From JBBQKF01 sp038326615 (GTDB lineage Bacteria; Bacillota; Clostridia; Saccharofermentanales; UBA5734): a DNA stretch of 23,603 bases. How positions within the stretch are numbered: position 1 is the first letter of the stretch; every line of letters begins with the position of its first letter. Of this stretch, positions 1 to 8,070 are shown one piece after another. The stretch spans positions 1-23,603 of the forward strand of contig JBBQKF010000048.1 in the NCBI GenBank assembly GCA_038326615.1, in the 5' to 3' direction. A model generated the notes under the pieces. That model ran no database searches. It was not told where the DNA came from and worked only from the letters and a program-made list of their open reading frames with translations. Made by a program: the position numbers and the translations under genes.

Positions 1-15
1 TCGTTGTCGTCAATC

Positions 16-34
16 GGTATACATTCAGTATACC
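16..34. repeat. Perfect 7-bp hairpin near the left window edge
   Basis: GGTATAC and GTATACC form a perfect inverted repeat around the 5-base loop ATTCA. It lies just past the 3' end of the broken tnpB fragment. Read on the minus strand, the same frame as tnpB stays open after its stop codon through bases 86 to 2, but I do not recognise the peptide. The hairpin could belong to a mobile-element end or an intergenic repeat; the sequence to the left is not available. Confidence 0.35.
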
Positions 35-86
35 TCAATCCGCCGCCTTGTTTTGCGAAAAATATACTCGCCCTTATAGTACAATT

Positions 87-617
87 TTAGATGTTACAAG
101 GTACTAACTGCTTGCCCACCGCTTCAAGCTTGTACTTCAGAAATTTCTTTAGCATCCCATATCCGTTGTCGAGTGTGGATTTGCCGAGGCGTAGGCACTG
201 TGCGAGACTTCGCCTGTTAAGGCATTCTATCACCACCGCATCATAGGCATTGGTTATCTGCCTCGATTCCTTGTGAAAGAGATCCTTCCTTTGGTTTGTG
301 ACCTTTTCGTGCTTTTTTGCCGTCTTAATCCTTTGCTTGTTCCAGTTACTTCCGCCTTTCTTTCTTCTGGAAAGTTTCTTTTGTTCCCTGGCAAGCTTTA
401 GCTCTGCCTTCCTGTACGGTCTTGGATAATTTGGGTTATTAACTTCACTGTCTATATACAGAGATTTTGACGAATAATCAAGTCCTGTAACCTTCTCCGG
501 TGTAGGAATAATAGGTTTTATATTCGATTCATATTCAAACAATATGGATATATAATAATCCCCAGAGGGTTCTTGACTAATGGTTGCTGATTTTAATATA
601 CTATTTGCCCAATTCAT
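87..617 (-). pseudogene. tnpB: Truncated TnpB (IS200/IS605-family OrfB) fragment
   Basis: This is a remnant of a TnpB RNA-guided nuclease, the Cas12 ancestor found in IS200/IS605 elements. The 176 readable residues hold a segment typical of the middle of TnpB (KSATISQEPSGDYY near residues 9-22), the RuvC-I motif VTGLDYSS with Asp47, a lysine/arginine-rich stretch (70-110) and the RuvC-II motif VVIECLN with Glu131. The first roughly 180 residues of a normal TnpB, and the C-terminal zinc ribbon with the RuvC-III aspartate, are missing, so it cannot be an active nuclease. The frame is open upstream to a TAG at 677-679 without recognisable TnpB sequence, so the ATG at 617 is probably not a native start. 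No tnpA is visible. It occupies the place where rpmH often sits. Confidence 0.85.
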
Positions 618-852
618 CTCCCACCTATTCTTCTCGCATTCGCGAGTAAGGTTGAATAGAGGAGGGAGAATTCTTGCTACATGAGGTTAAAATACCAAAA
701 ATTTGATTGCAAACTCAATTTTGTATATGCTTTTTTAAAATTAACTGGCATTTTATATCACAATTTGGTTTTTATTAATATGCTTATAGTTTTTCTTTTT
801 AACTGTCGCTTTTATTTTTTCTTTTAAACTTTCATTACAACGCGTTTTCTGT

Positions 853-893
853 TAAAATAGCAGTAATATATTTTTATAAAGAAATAAAGGTGG
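853..893 (+). promoter_or_regulatory. Candidate dnaA -10 box and ribosome binding site
   Basis: TAAAAT at 853-858 is a plausible -10 hexamer, but no good -35 box lies 16-18 bases upstream. AAAGGTGG at 886-893 is the ribosome binding site for dnaA, 7 bases before its ATG. The rest of 618-900 is A+T-rich with no gene; a short CTCGC/GCGAG hairpin occurs at 633-646. Confidence 0.35.
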
Positions 894-900
894 CCTACGA

Positions 901-2247
901 ATGGATCAATCAGATTTAAACCAATTGTGGAACAAAACGCGCATGCTGTTAGACGGCGAAATGTCAGAAATAAGTTTTAACACATGGATTGTTCCAATGG
1001 AACCGGTTTCCTGTGAAAACGGCGTTTTTGTGTTAACCGTTCCGAATGATTTTCATAAATCATTTGCTGATCAATACATCTCATTAATCAAAAACACCAT
1101 GAAATCATTAACGAATATCGAATTTGATATTAAAATTATTTTGGTAGGTCAAGACCCCGTTCCTGTAATGAAGCCAATAATTCCCGACCAGGAAGAGCTA
1201 AACTCAAACGGTTCTTTCAGAACTAGCAGGCTAAACTCACAATATACTTTCGATACATTTGTTGTCGGAAGTGGCAATAGGTTTGCCCATGCAGCGTGTG
1301 TTGCTGTCGCAGAGAAGCAAGGTGGACGTAATTTCAACCCACTGTTTTTATATGGTGGTTCCGGCCTGGGAAAAACCCATTTAATGCACGCAATCGGAAA
1401 TTTTGTTCGAACGAAATATCCTGATAAGAAAGTTTTATACGTTCAGTGCGAACAATTCGTAAATGAGTTTATTTTTACTATTAAAGAAAATAAATATGAC
1501 GATTTTCGAAACAAGTATCGAAATGCTGACATGCTTCTCATCGATGATATTCAATTTATTGAAGGTAAAGACCAGATGCAGATTGAATTTTTCCATACTT
1601 TCAATGCTCTTTATGAATCGGGGAAACATATTGTTATGACTTGCGATAAGCCACCTCAGAGTCTTGCAAAACTTGAAGAACGACTTAGAACCAGATTTGC
1701 ATGTGGACTAACCGTCGATATTCAGCCACCAGATTATGAAACCCGTGTTGTTATCCTTAAGAAACGTGCTCAGATGAACAACTCCAACGTCCCAGAAGAA
1801 GTTCTTGATTATATTGCTACGAATATTGCTACAAATATCCGAGAGCTTGAAGGGGCCTTTAACACTGTTCTGTGCTATTCTCTTTTAGCTGGCGAAATAA
1901 CGCTAGCTATTGCAAAAGAATCGCTTAAAGATATGATTTCACCTTCTGCTACAAGGAAAATAAGTTGTGATTTCATAATGGACATTGTTTCTAATTATTA
2001 TAAAGTAACCGTCGAAGATTTGAAATCAAAAAGAAGAAGCTCAGAAGTTGCTGTTCCAAGACAAGTTGCGATGTATCTTTGCAGAAATATGATTGATATG
2101 ACGTTTCCTCAAATAGGAAATGAGTTTGGAAATAGAGATCACACAACCGTTATGCACGCATGCTCGAAAATTAATGAAGAATTGTCAACTTCAAACGAAG
2201 CTACAACGAAAGACATTACAGAACTTAAGAAAAGAATACAAGGCTAG
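901..2247 (+). CDS. dnaA: Chromosomal replication initiator DnaA
   Basis: DnaA binds 9-mer DnaA boxes at oriC, forms an ATP-dependent filament and opens the duplex to load the replicative helicase. The 448 residues show domain I (about 1-85), a short linker, and the AAA+ domain from about residue 115 with Walker A GGSGLGKT (152-159), Walker B LLIDDIQF (212-219), the arginine-containing LRTRFACGL segment (262-270) and NIRELEGAF (312-320). Domain IV ends with the DnaA-box-binding helix-turn-helix GNRDHTTVMHA (410-420). Length is normal for Firmicutes; the linker domain is short. The ATG follows AAAGGTGG at good spacing. The gene heads the origin cluster and its own oriC lies immediately downstream, consistent with autoregulation, though I see no clear boxes in its promoter. 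Confidence 0.98.
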   Translation: MDQSDLNQLWNKTRMLLDGEMSEISFNTWIVPMEPVSCENGVFVLTVPNDFHKSFADQYISLIKNTMKSLTNIEFDIKIILVGQDPVPVMKPIIPDQEELNSNGSFRTSRLNSQYTFDTFVVGSGNRFAHAACVAVAEKQGGRNFNPLFLYGGSGLGKTHLMHAIGNFVRTKYPDKKVLYVQCEQFVNEFIFTIKENKYDDFRNKYRNADMLLIDDIQFIEGKDQMQIEFFHTFNALYESGKHIVMTCDKPPQSLAKLEERLRTRFACGLTVDIQPPDYETRVVILKKRAQMNNSNVPEEVLDYIATNIATNIRELEGAFNTVLCYSLLAGEITLAIAKESLKDMISPSATRKISCDFIMDIVSNYYKVTVEDLKSKRRSSEVAVPRQVAMYLCRNMIDMTFPQIGNEFGNRDHTTVMHACSKINEELSTSNEATTKDITELKKRIQG

Positions 2248-2507
2248 TTTTTTAAGTTTTACACAATTTTTTGTGGAAAAGTTGATAACATCGTGTGGAT
2301 TCAAAGGGGATAAAAGTTATGAACATTATTACCCACAATTTTATAGAGAATTGACCAGGATATTCACACTGATATCAACAGGCAAAAATGATATGCAGCA
2401 ACATATTGAAGTGGTTATACACATTATCCACCACACATAAGAATAAAAGTGATAAAATATATATAATAAGATAACAGATTATAATTAAACGCATTGGGGG
2501 ATTAAAC
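2248..2507. other. oriC: oriC: DnaA-box cluster between dnaA and dnaN
   Basis: This 260-base spacer carries many matches to the DnaA box TTATCCACA. They are TTTTACACA (2257-2265), TGTGGAAAA and TGTGGATTC on the opposite strand (2272-2280, 2294-2302), TTACCCACA (2329-2337), a weak ATATTCACA (2360-2368), and the directly abutting pair TTATACACA (2415-2423) and TTATCCACC (2424-2432). After the abutting pair comes almost pure A+T (2433-2490), a natural candidate for the unwinding element. Location beside dnaA and box density make this the likely replication origin. GCATTGGGGG just before dnaN at 2491-2500 holds its ribosome binding site. Confidence 0.85.
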
Positions 2508-3608
2508 ATGAAAATCATTTGTTCAAGAGACCTATTTGTAGAAGCAATTAACATTGTACAGAAAGCAATATCTCCAAGACCGACTTTACCAATTCTTGAT
2601 GGAATACTTATTGAAGCCGATGAAGTTGTTAAATTAACAGGTTATGATCTTGAAACTGGTATTGAATGCAAAATTGATGCTGAAATAATTGAAAGTGGAA
2701 GTATTGTTATTAATTCAAGAATGTTTGGAGAAATAATTAAAAAACTTCCTGATGATATTGTCAGTATTGAAGTTGGAACAGGAAACACAATATTAATTGA
2801 AAGTGGAAGTTCCCATTTTTCAATTAAAGGTATAAATTCTGAAGGATATCCTAAAATTCCTACGGTTGAAGACTATCAAAAAATTGTTTTGCCACAGAAT
2901 TCTTTTAAAGAAATGATACATCAAACAATTTTTGCTGTAAGTAATGATGAGAGCAGACCAGTTCTTAACGGATGTAACATCGTTTGTGAAGAAAACAGCA
3001 TTGAAATGGTTGCAATTGATGGATTCAGACTTGCTTTAAGAAAAGGAACATTTGAGCATTCTGTTCCTATGGTTTCTTTTATAGTCCCTGGAAAATCATT
3101 AAATGAAGTTGGAAGAATATTGTCTTCAAATGATTCACCAATTGAAATTTATAAATCAACAAATCACATAATGTTTGACACAGGAAAAGTAAAAATGGTT
3201 TCACGCCTTATTGCCGGTGAATATATGAATTATAAAAGTATAATTCCTCAGACTGCTGATACAACAATTGTTGTTTCTCCACTTACAATTCTTAGTGCGA
3301 TAGAAAGAGCATCTTTGATTATAACAAGTGATGACCGAAAATTTCCTGTAAGATTAATGACTATGGATGATGAATCTCTTGTTATTAGTGCAAATACTGA
3401 CCTTGGAAGTGTTCGTGAGGAAATAAAAATTTCTATGTCCGGAAATAAAATTGACATTGACTTTAACCCTAAATATTTTATTGATGCTCTTAAAGTAATT
3501 GACGAAGACGAAATTTCAATTTCATTTAACGGAAATATGGGTCCTTGTGTTTTAAGACCTGTTGACAGTAGTGAATTTGCATATCTTGTATTACCATTAA
3601 GAAGATAA
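2508..3608 (+). CDS. dnaN: DNA polymerase III beta sliding clamp DnaN
   Basis: DnaN forms the ring-shaped homodimer that tethers DNA polymerase III and other clamp-binding proteins to DNA. The 366-residue length matches the family's three-domain fold. Recognisable segments are the N-terminal ISPRPTLPILDGILIEA region (about residues 21-37), the RPVLNGCNI stretch opening the second domain (about 149-157), and the C-terminal YLVLPLRR, which supplies part of the binding cleft for clamp-binding motifs. The ATG is preceded by a GGGGG-rich ribosome binding site. recF begins 4 bases after its stop, so the two are co-transcribed. In Bacillus-type clusters a small S4 gene (rlbA) usually sits in this junction; here there is no room for it. 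Confidence 0.98.
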   Translation: MKIICSRDLFVEAINIVQKAISPRPTLPILDGILIEADEVVKLTGYDLETGIECKIDAEIIESGSIVINSRMFGEIIKKLPDDIVSIEVGTGNTILIESGSSHFSIKGINSEGYPKIPTVEDYQKIVLPQNSFKEMIHQTIFAVSNDESRPVLNGCNIVCEENSIEMVAIDGFRLALRKGTFEHSVPMVSFIVPGKSLNEVGRILSSNDSPIEIYKSTNHIMFDTGKVKMVSRLIAGEYMNYKSIIPQTADTTIVVSPLTILSAIERASLIITSDDRKFPVRLMTMDDESLVISANTDLGSVREEIKISMSGNKIDIDFNPKYFIDALKVIDEDEISISFNGNMGPCVLRPVDSSEFAYLVLPLRR

Positions 3609-3612
3609 TTAG

Positions 3613-4794
3613 ATGAAGGTATTAGGAGTATTTCTTAAAAATTTTAGAAACTATAAGGAGCTCAATCTTTCGCTTGATGCTGATATAAATATCTTATTCG
3701 GAGATAATGCGCAAGGAAAAACTAATATATTAGAATCTATTTACTTATGTTCTTGTCTTAGATCGCATCGTACATCTAAGGACACAGAATTAATTAAGCA
3801 TGATTCGAATGAATATGAAGTAAAAATAGAATTTATAGAGAATGAAAACAGACATGAAAATGAACAAAATAATTTTAATCAAAGTATTCAAATAAACTAT
3901 TATCAGGCTATTACCGGAGATCCAAATAAAATAAGAAACAAACGAATTATAAGACATAATGGAATTTTTTTACCTAAAATGTCTGAGATGATGGGATTGT
4001 TTCATGCTGTTATTTTTGCTCCTGAAGATCTTATGATGATAAAAGAAGGACCTTCTACGAGAAGAAGATTTGTTGATATTCTAATTTCACAGATAAGAGC
4101 CTCATATTTTAGCGAGCTAGGTACATTTAATAAAATTTTAATTCAACGTAATTGTTTGCTAAAACAGATGCGTGATGGCAAAAGTGATAAGGATTATAAA
4201 CTGCTCGAAGTGTGGGATTTTGCATTATCAAAGTCTGCTTCTAAAATAATTGCAGCACGCATTGAATTTACAGAAAAAATAGGGAAAATTGCATCAAAAT
4301 ACCATAAAGAAATATCTTCCGGAAAAGAAGAGATATACGTTAAATATAAGACTGTATCTGGAATAACTCCTAATAACGAAATTATGGAGATTGAATCAAT
4401 TTTAAAAAATAAATATAAAACTATGTTTTACGAAGATATTGACAGAGGGAATACACAGGTTGGTCCACATAAAGATGACCTAGAAATTTCGCTTGATGGA
4501 GAAGGGATAAGACCTTTTGCATCTCAGGGACAGCAAAGAACTGCCGTATTATCTTTAAAAATAGCTGAACTTGAAATAATAAAAAAAGAGACAGGATTAA
4601 CGCCAGTTCTTTTACTTGACGATGTAATGAGCGAACTAGATTTAAGCAGAAGAAAAATGCTTTTATCAAGTGTTGGAGATGCACAAATAATTTTGACATG
4701 TACAGATAAGTCTCATGTTATAAATGATTTTGAAAATGAAGAAAAACCGCGAACAATAAGATACTACAAGGTTTCTGAAGGTTTGGTTTTATAG
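3613..4794 (+). CDS. recF: DNA replication and repair protein RecF
   Basis: RecF is an SMC-like ABC ATPase that with RecO and RecR loads RecA onto gapped single-stranded DNA. The 393 residues begin with the family signature MKVLGVFLKNFRNY and carry Walker A GDNAQGKT (30-37), the ABC-type signature ASQGQQRT (about 303-310) and Walker B LLLDDVMSELD (about 333-343). The central region is the insertion domain typical of RecF; it is slightly longer than in many homologues because of a polar stretch near residues 78-100 rich in Asn and Glu. The ATG is 4 bases after the dnaN stop, with only a weak A/G-rich ribosome binding site inside the dnaN end, pointing to translational coupling. Confidence 0.97.
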   Translation: MKVLGVFLKNFRNYKELNLSLDADINILFGDNAQGKTNILESIYLCSCLRSHRTSKDTELIKHDSNEYEVKIEFIENENRHENEQNNFNQSIQINYYQAITGDPNKIRNKRIIRHNGIFLPKMSEMMGLFHAVIFAPEDLMMIKEGPSTRRRFVDILISQIRASYFSELGTFNKILIQRNCLLKQMRDGKSDKDYKLLEVWDFALSKSASKIIAARIEFTEKIGKIASKYHKEISSGKEEIYVKYKTVSGITPNNEIMEIESILKNKYKTMFYEDIDRGNTQVGPHKDDLEISLDGEGIRPFASQGQQRTAVLSLKIAELEIIKKETGLTPVLLLDDVMSELDLSRRKMLLSSVGDAQIILTCTDKSHVINDFENEEKPRTIRYYKVSEGLVL

Positions 4795-4814
4795 TATGAA
4801 AATTCCATTAAAAA

Positions 4815-4823
4815 TGTTATAAT
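4815..4823 (+). promoter_or_regulatory. Extended -10 promoter for remB
   Basis: TGTTATAAT is a perfect extended -10 element (TGnTATAAT) starting 21 bases after the recF stop. No good -35 box is present, as is usual for extended -10 promoters. The transcript would start near 4830 and leave a leader of about 50 bases before the TTG start of remB. It would let remB be expressed independently of dnaN-recF. The position also argues against translation from the upstream ATG at 4831. Confidence 0.6.
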
Positions 4824-4878
4824 ACTAGAGATGTGTTTTTCATATTTCTTAGTAATAATTTGTGTTAAGGAGAATGAT

Positions 4879-5124
4879 TTGTATATTCATATTGGAGGAG
4901 AATGCTCAATTCCTGGTAAAACTATAGTCGGAATTTTTGATTTTGATGCAGTTACACAATCAGAAAGTGAAACTTTAGATTATTTAAAAAGAGCTGAAGA
5001 TGAAGGAAGAATTGAAACAGTCTCTTATGAATTACCTAGAAGCATTATTGTTGCAATTGATAAGATTTATATATCACCGATTTCAGCATCAACAATTAAA
5101 AAAAGAGCAAGTCATTTGTTTTAA
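4879..5124 (+). CDS. remB: RemB-like DUF370 regulator, TTG start
   Basis: This is the small DUF370 protein (YaaB/RemB) found between recF and gyrB in Firmicutes; its paralogue RemA is a DNA-binding regulator of matrix and osmoprotection genes in Bacillus, while the role of RemB is less clear. I place the start at the TTG at 4879: it gives an 81-residue protein opening LYIHIGGECSI, which lines up with the usual MYIHLGG opening, and AAGGAG at 4867-4872 lies 6 bases upstream. The ATG at 4831 would add 16 hydrophobic residues not seen in the family and sits too close to the -10 box. The core GKTIVGIFDFDAVT and the C-terminal SPISASTIKKR are characteristic. Confidence 0.9.
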   Translation: MYIHIGGECSIPGKTIVGIFDFDAVTQSESETLDYLKRAEDEGRIETVSYELPRSIIVAIDKIYISPISASTIKKRASHLF

Positions 5125-5729
5125 TAGAGAAAAACGAGATTATTGAAAGATATAAAAAAATTAAAACAAATCTTATAAAACCTTAATTAATTAGAGATTT
5201 AAAAACAAATTGGACTATAATGTTTGAAAATCAAAAAACAACAAAGGAAATTTTAGAAACAATATATGAAAAGATTATATGAAAACATACTAAAGATGAA
5301 TAGAGAAAAAATATCGAAGAAATTTGAATGCAAAATTAAATATAAATGTATGAAGGACCAAGAAAAATTAAACTTTTAAAAATTAATTACTTAGTAAGAT
5401 AATTAGCAAATGGACAAAGGAAATTTTAGAAATGATATATGAAAAGATTATATGAAAACATACTAAAGATGAATAGAGAAAAAATATCGAAGAAATTTGA
5501 ATGCAAAATTAAATATAAATGTATGAAGGACCAAGAAAAATTAAACTTTTAAAAATTAATTGCTTAGTAAGATAATTAGCAAATGGACAAAAGAAATATA
5601 TTATTTGATAAGTAAAATAATTAGAAAATATACTAAATAGAAAGTAAAATTATTATGAATAAAAATCAAAAGAATAATAGTTATTTTATAACATTTTAAA
5701 ATATATAAAACCTTGGGAAGGTGGAAAAC
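5125..5729. other. A+T-rich spacer between remB and gyrB
   Basis: About 600 bases separate remB from gyrB with no gene of normal length. Base composition is extremely A+T-rich and A-biased on the plus strand. It contains the 173-bp tandem duplication listed separately, a 20-codon frame starting ATG at about 5220 that reads like coding sequence (KTTKEILETIYEK) before a TGA, and the gyrB ribosome binding site AAGGTGG at 5718-5724. No strong promoter with both boxes is evident. Confidence 0.6.
5241..5586 (+). repeat. 173-bp tandem direct duplication (two full copies)
   Basis: Copy 1 spans 5241-5413 and copy 2 spans 5414-5586. By eye they differ at only about three positions (for example GAAACA against GAAATG near the start, and ATTACTTAG against ATTGCTTAG near the end). 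A third copy begins at 5587 (ACAAAAGAAAT) but decays after about a dozen bases. Each copy contains a 27-codon frame (5296-5379 and 5469-5552) starting MNREKISKKFECK, without a clear ribosome binding site. The near identity implies a recent duplication. Confidence 0.9.
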
Positions 5730-7793
5730 ATGGCAGACGATAAAGAAAGAGATAAAGAACAAAATAGTTGTGAAATTGAGGCAAATGAAGATTTATTAGT
5801 AAATTCGGCATCAAATCCTTCAGCTTTAGCTGAGGACTATGAAGAAACAGATGTTGCGGAGTATGATGGGGATCAATTTGATACACATAATTCGTCTTCA
5901 TATGGAGAAAGTGATATACAAGTTCTTGAAGGTCTTGAAGCTGTTAGAAAAAGACCTGGAATGTACATTGGAGATACTACATCTAGAGGATTACACCATC
6001 TTGTTTATGAAATCGTTGCAAACTCTGTAGATGAGGCTTTAGCTGGACGTTGTGACACAATTTATATAACTATAAATAATGACAATTCAGTTACTGTTGA
6101 AGATAATGGTAGCGGAATTCCGGTTGGTCCACATCCTAAAATGGGGATTCCAACGGTGGAAGTTGTTCATACAATTCTTCATGCCGGCGGGAAATTCGGT
6201 GGCGGAGCTTATAGTGTATCAGGTGGACTTCATGGTGTTGGAGCTTCTGTTGTTAATGCATTATCTGAGTGGATGGAAGTAGAAGTAAAAAGAGAAGGTA
6301 AAATATTTAAGCAACGTTATGAAAGAGGAAAGACTGTAACAGATCTTCAAAGAATAGGGACTTGTGAAGAAGGCGAAACAGGAACAAAATCAACATTTAA
6401 AGCTGATTATGAAATATTCCCTATTCTTGAATATGATTTCGCTGTAATGATTACAAGGTACCGTGAAATGGCATTTTTGAATAAAGAAGTTACCATAATT
6501 CTTAAAGATGAGAGAACAGAAAACACAGTCGTTAAAAATTTACATTACGATGGGGGTATTGTTTCATTTGTTGAATATCTTAACAAAAATCGTGAAGTAC
6601 TCCATAAACCACCGATTTACATCACTTCTAAATGCGGAGACTCTTTTGTTGAGCTTGCAATTCAATACAACGATAGTTATTCAGAAAGCGTTTATTCATA
6701 CGCAAATAACATTGCAACAATAGAAGGTGGAAGTCACATGACTGGCTTTAAAGCTGCACTAACAAAAGTTGTAAATGACTACGCGCGTAAGTATAAGTTT
6801 CTCAAGGACGGTGATAAAAATCTTCAGGGAGAAGACGTTCGAGAAGGGCTAGGAGCCATAATAAGTGTAAAATTACCTGATCCTCAGTTTGAAGGACAAA
6901 CAAAAACAAAACTTGGAAACGCTGATATTCGAACTATAGTCGAATCTGCAGTAGGAGATAAATTATCTAGTTATTTTGAAGAGAATCCTTCAATTGCAAG
7001 AATTGTTATGGATAAGTGCCTTTCAGCAAACAGAGCTAGAGAAGCTGCAAGAAAAGCCAGAGAAATGACGCGAAGGAAATCAGCTCTTGAATCAACTACG
7101 TTACCTGGAAAACTTGCAGATTGCCAAGAAAAAGACCCAGCACTATGCGAAGTCTTTATAGTTGAAGGAGATTCAGCTGGTGGTTCTGCAAAACAAGGAA
7201 GAGAAAGAAAATATCAAGCAATTCTTCCATTGTGGGGTAAGATGCTAAATGTAGAAAAGGCAAGGATTGATAAAGTTTTTGACAATGAAAAGTTACTGCC
7301 TGTAATACTCGCGTTAGGTGGTGGAATAGGATCAGACTTTGATTGCACAAAACTTAGATACCATAAAGTAATAGTCATGGCAGATGCTGACGTTGACGGA
7401 TCTCATATCAGAACACTCTTACTTACTTTTTTCTATCGCTATATGAAACCCCTTGTTGATGGAGGGTATGTTTATATTGCATGTCCACCACTTTACAAAG
7501 TATATCAAGGAAAAGAAGAATACTATGCGTATGATGACAAAGAATTAGAAGAAGTAAAACAAAAAACTGGCTGGACAAATCCGGGAATACAAAGATACAA
7601 AGGTCTTGGAGAAATGAGTTCAGAGCAGTTATGGGAAACCACTATGAATCCAGAATCGCGAAAAATGCTCAGGGTTCAGGTTAACGATGCTCAGGAAGCA
7701 GATGAGACATGTACGCTTTTAATGGGTGAAAAAGTAGAACCCCGTAAAGAATTTATACAAGCAAATGCAATTTATGCGAAAGCTGACATATAG
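5730..7793 (+). CDS. gyrB: DNA gyrase subunit B
   Basis: GyrB is the ATPase subunit of DNA gyrase, which introduces negative supercoils ahead of the replication fork. From the ATG at 5730 it is 687 residues; AAGGTGG lies 5 bases before this ATG, whereas the in-frame GTG at 5721 falls inside that ribosome binding site. The GHKL ATPase domain shows VLEGLEAVRKRPGMYIG, EIVANSVDEAL, VEDNGSGIPVG and GGLHGVGASVVNALSEW. The TOPRIM domain has EGDSAGGSA (about 479) and DADVDGSH (about 552), and the C-terminus QRYKGLGEMSSEQLW. About 57 residues, acidic and low-complexity, precede the usual N-terminus. gyrA does not follow within the window. Position beside oriC favours GyrB over ParE. Confidence 0.96.
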   Translation: MADDKERDKEQNSCEIEANEDLLVNSASNPSALAEDYEETDVAEYDGDQFDTHNSSSYGESDIQVLEGLEAVRKRPGMYIGDTTSRGLHHLVYEIVANSVDEALAGRCDTIYITINNDNSVTVEDNGSGIPVGPHPKMGIPTVEVVHTILHAGGKFGGGAYSVSGGLHGVGASVVNALSEWMEVEVKREGKIFKQRYERGKTVTDLQRIGTCEEGETGTKSTFKADYEIFPILEYDFAVMITRYREMAFLNKEVTIILKDERTENTVVKNLHYDGGIVSFVEYLNKNREVLHKPPIYITSKCGDSFVELAIQYNDSYSESVYSYANNIATIEGGSHMTGFKAALTKVVNDYARKYKFLKDGDKNLQGEDVREGLGAIISVKLPDPQFEGQTKTKLGNADIRTIVESAVGDKLSSYFEENPSIARIVMDKCLSANRAREAARKAREMTRRKSALESTTLPGKLADCQEKDPALCEVFIVEGDSAGGSAKQGRERKYQAILPLWGKMLNVEKARIDKVFDNEKLLPVILALGGGIGSDFDCTKLRYHKVIVMADADVDGSHIRTLLLTFFYRYMKPLVDGGYVYIACPPLYKVYQGKEEYYAYDDKELEEVKQKTGWTNPGIQRYKGLGEMSSEQLWETTMNPESRKMLRVQVNDAQEADETCTLLMGEKVEPRKEFIQANAIYAKADI

Positions 7794-7824
7794 ACAAATT
7801 GTTTCACGTGAAACAATTTGTCTA
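7791..7824. promoter_or_regulatory. parS: parS site 1 within a 34-bp perfect palindrome
   Basis: The core 7800-7815 is TGTTTCACGTGAAACA, identical to the ParB-binding parS consensus of Firmicutes. It is extended on both sides into a perfect palindrome whose left arm is TAGACAAATTGTTTCAC. The palindrome starts with the TAG stop codon of gyrB, so the centromere site and the end of the gene share bases. Confidence 0.95.
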
Positions 7825-7831
7825 AAACATG

Positions 7832-7871
7832 AGACTTCAATTCGTTAGATGTAAGCGAATTGAAGTCTTTA
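7832..7871 (+). terminator. Rho-independent terminator after gyrB
   Basis: GACTTCAATTCG (7833-7844) pairs perfectly with CGAATTGAAGTC (7856-7867) around an 11-base loop, extended by a flanking A-T pair, and is followed by a short T run. It lies 40 bases after the gyrB stop and probably ends the gyrB transcript. The stem is A+T-rich and the T run is short, so efficiency is uncertain. Confidence 0.65.
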
Positions 7872-7962
7872 TCCATTTGCTGAGGCGAAAACTGTAATAT
7901 AATTATTTGAACATAAGATGTAAGTGTGTTTGAGTCTTTATTCATTTGTTGAGGTGAAAACT
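7848..7962 (+). repeat. Imperfect 46-bp direct repeat, 69-bp period
   Basis: Bases 7848-7893 and 7917-7962 align without gaps with about 8 differences; both end in a shared block of the form CATTTGyTGAGGyGAAAACT. The first copy includes the right arm of the gyrB terminator; the second has lost the complementarity. Confidence 0.7.
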
Positions 7963-8070
7963 AAAATTTGATATTATGAACATATATTATTGGTTTAAGT
8001 TTTAAAAGCACGGTTTATTCCTTTTATAATTAACTGTATATTGTTAGGCAATGACTCCAGAAAATTTCAA

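Noticed and set aside
2120..2440. 106-codon plus-strand frame overlapping the dnaA end and oriC
   Set aside because: It lies in another frame inside dnaA and runs through the DnaA boxes; no ribosome binding site and no family resemblance.
5721..5729. GTG start for gyrB
   Set aside because: The GTG is part of the AAGGTGG ribosome binding site serving the ATG at 5730.
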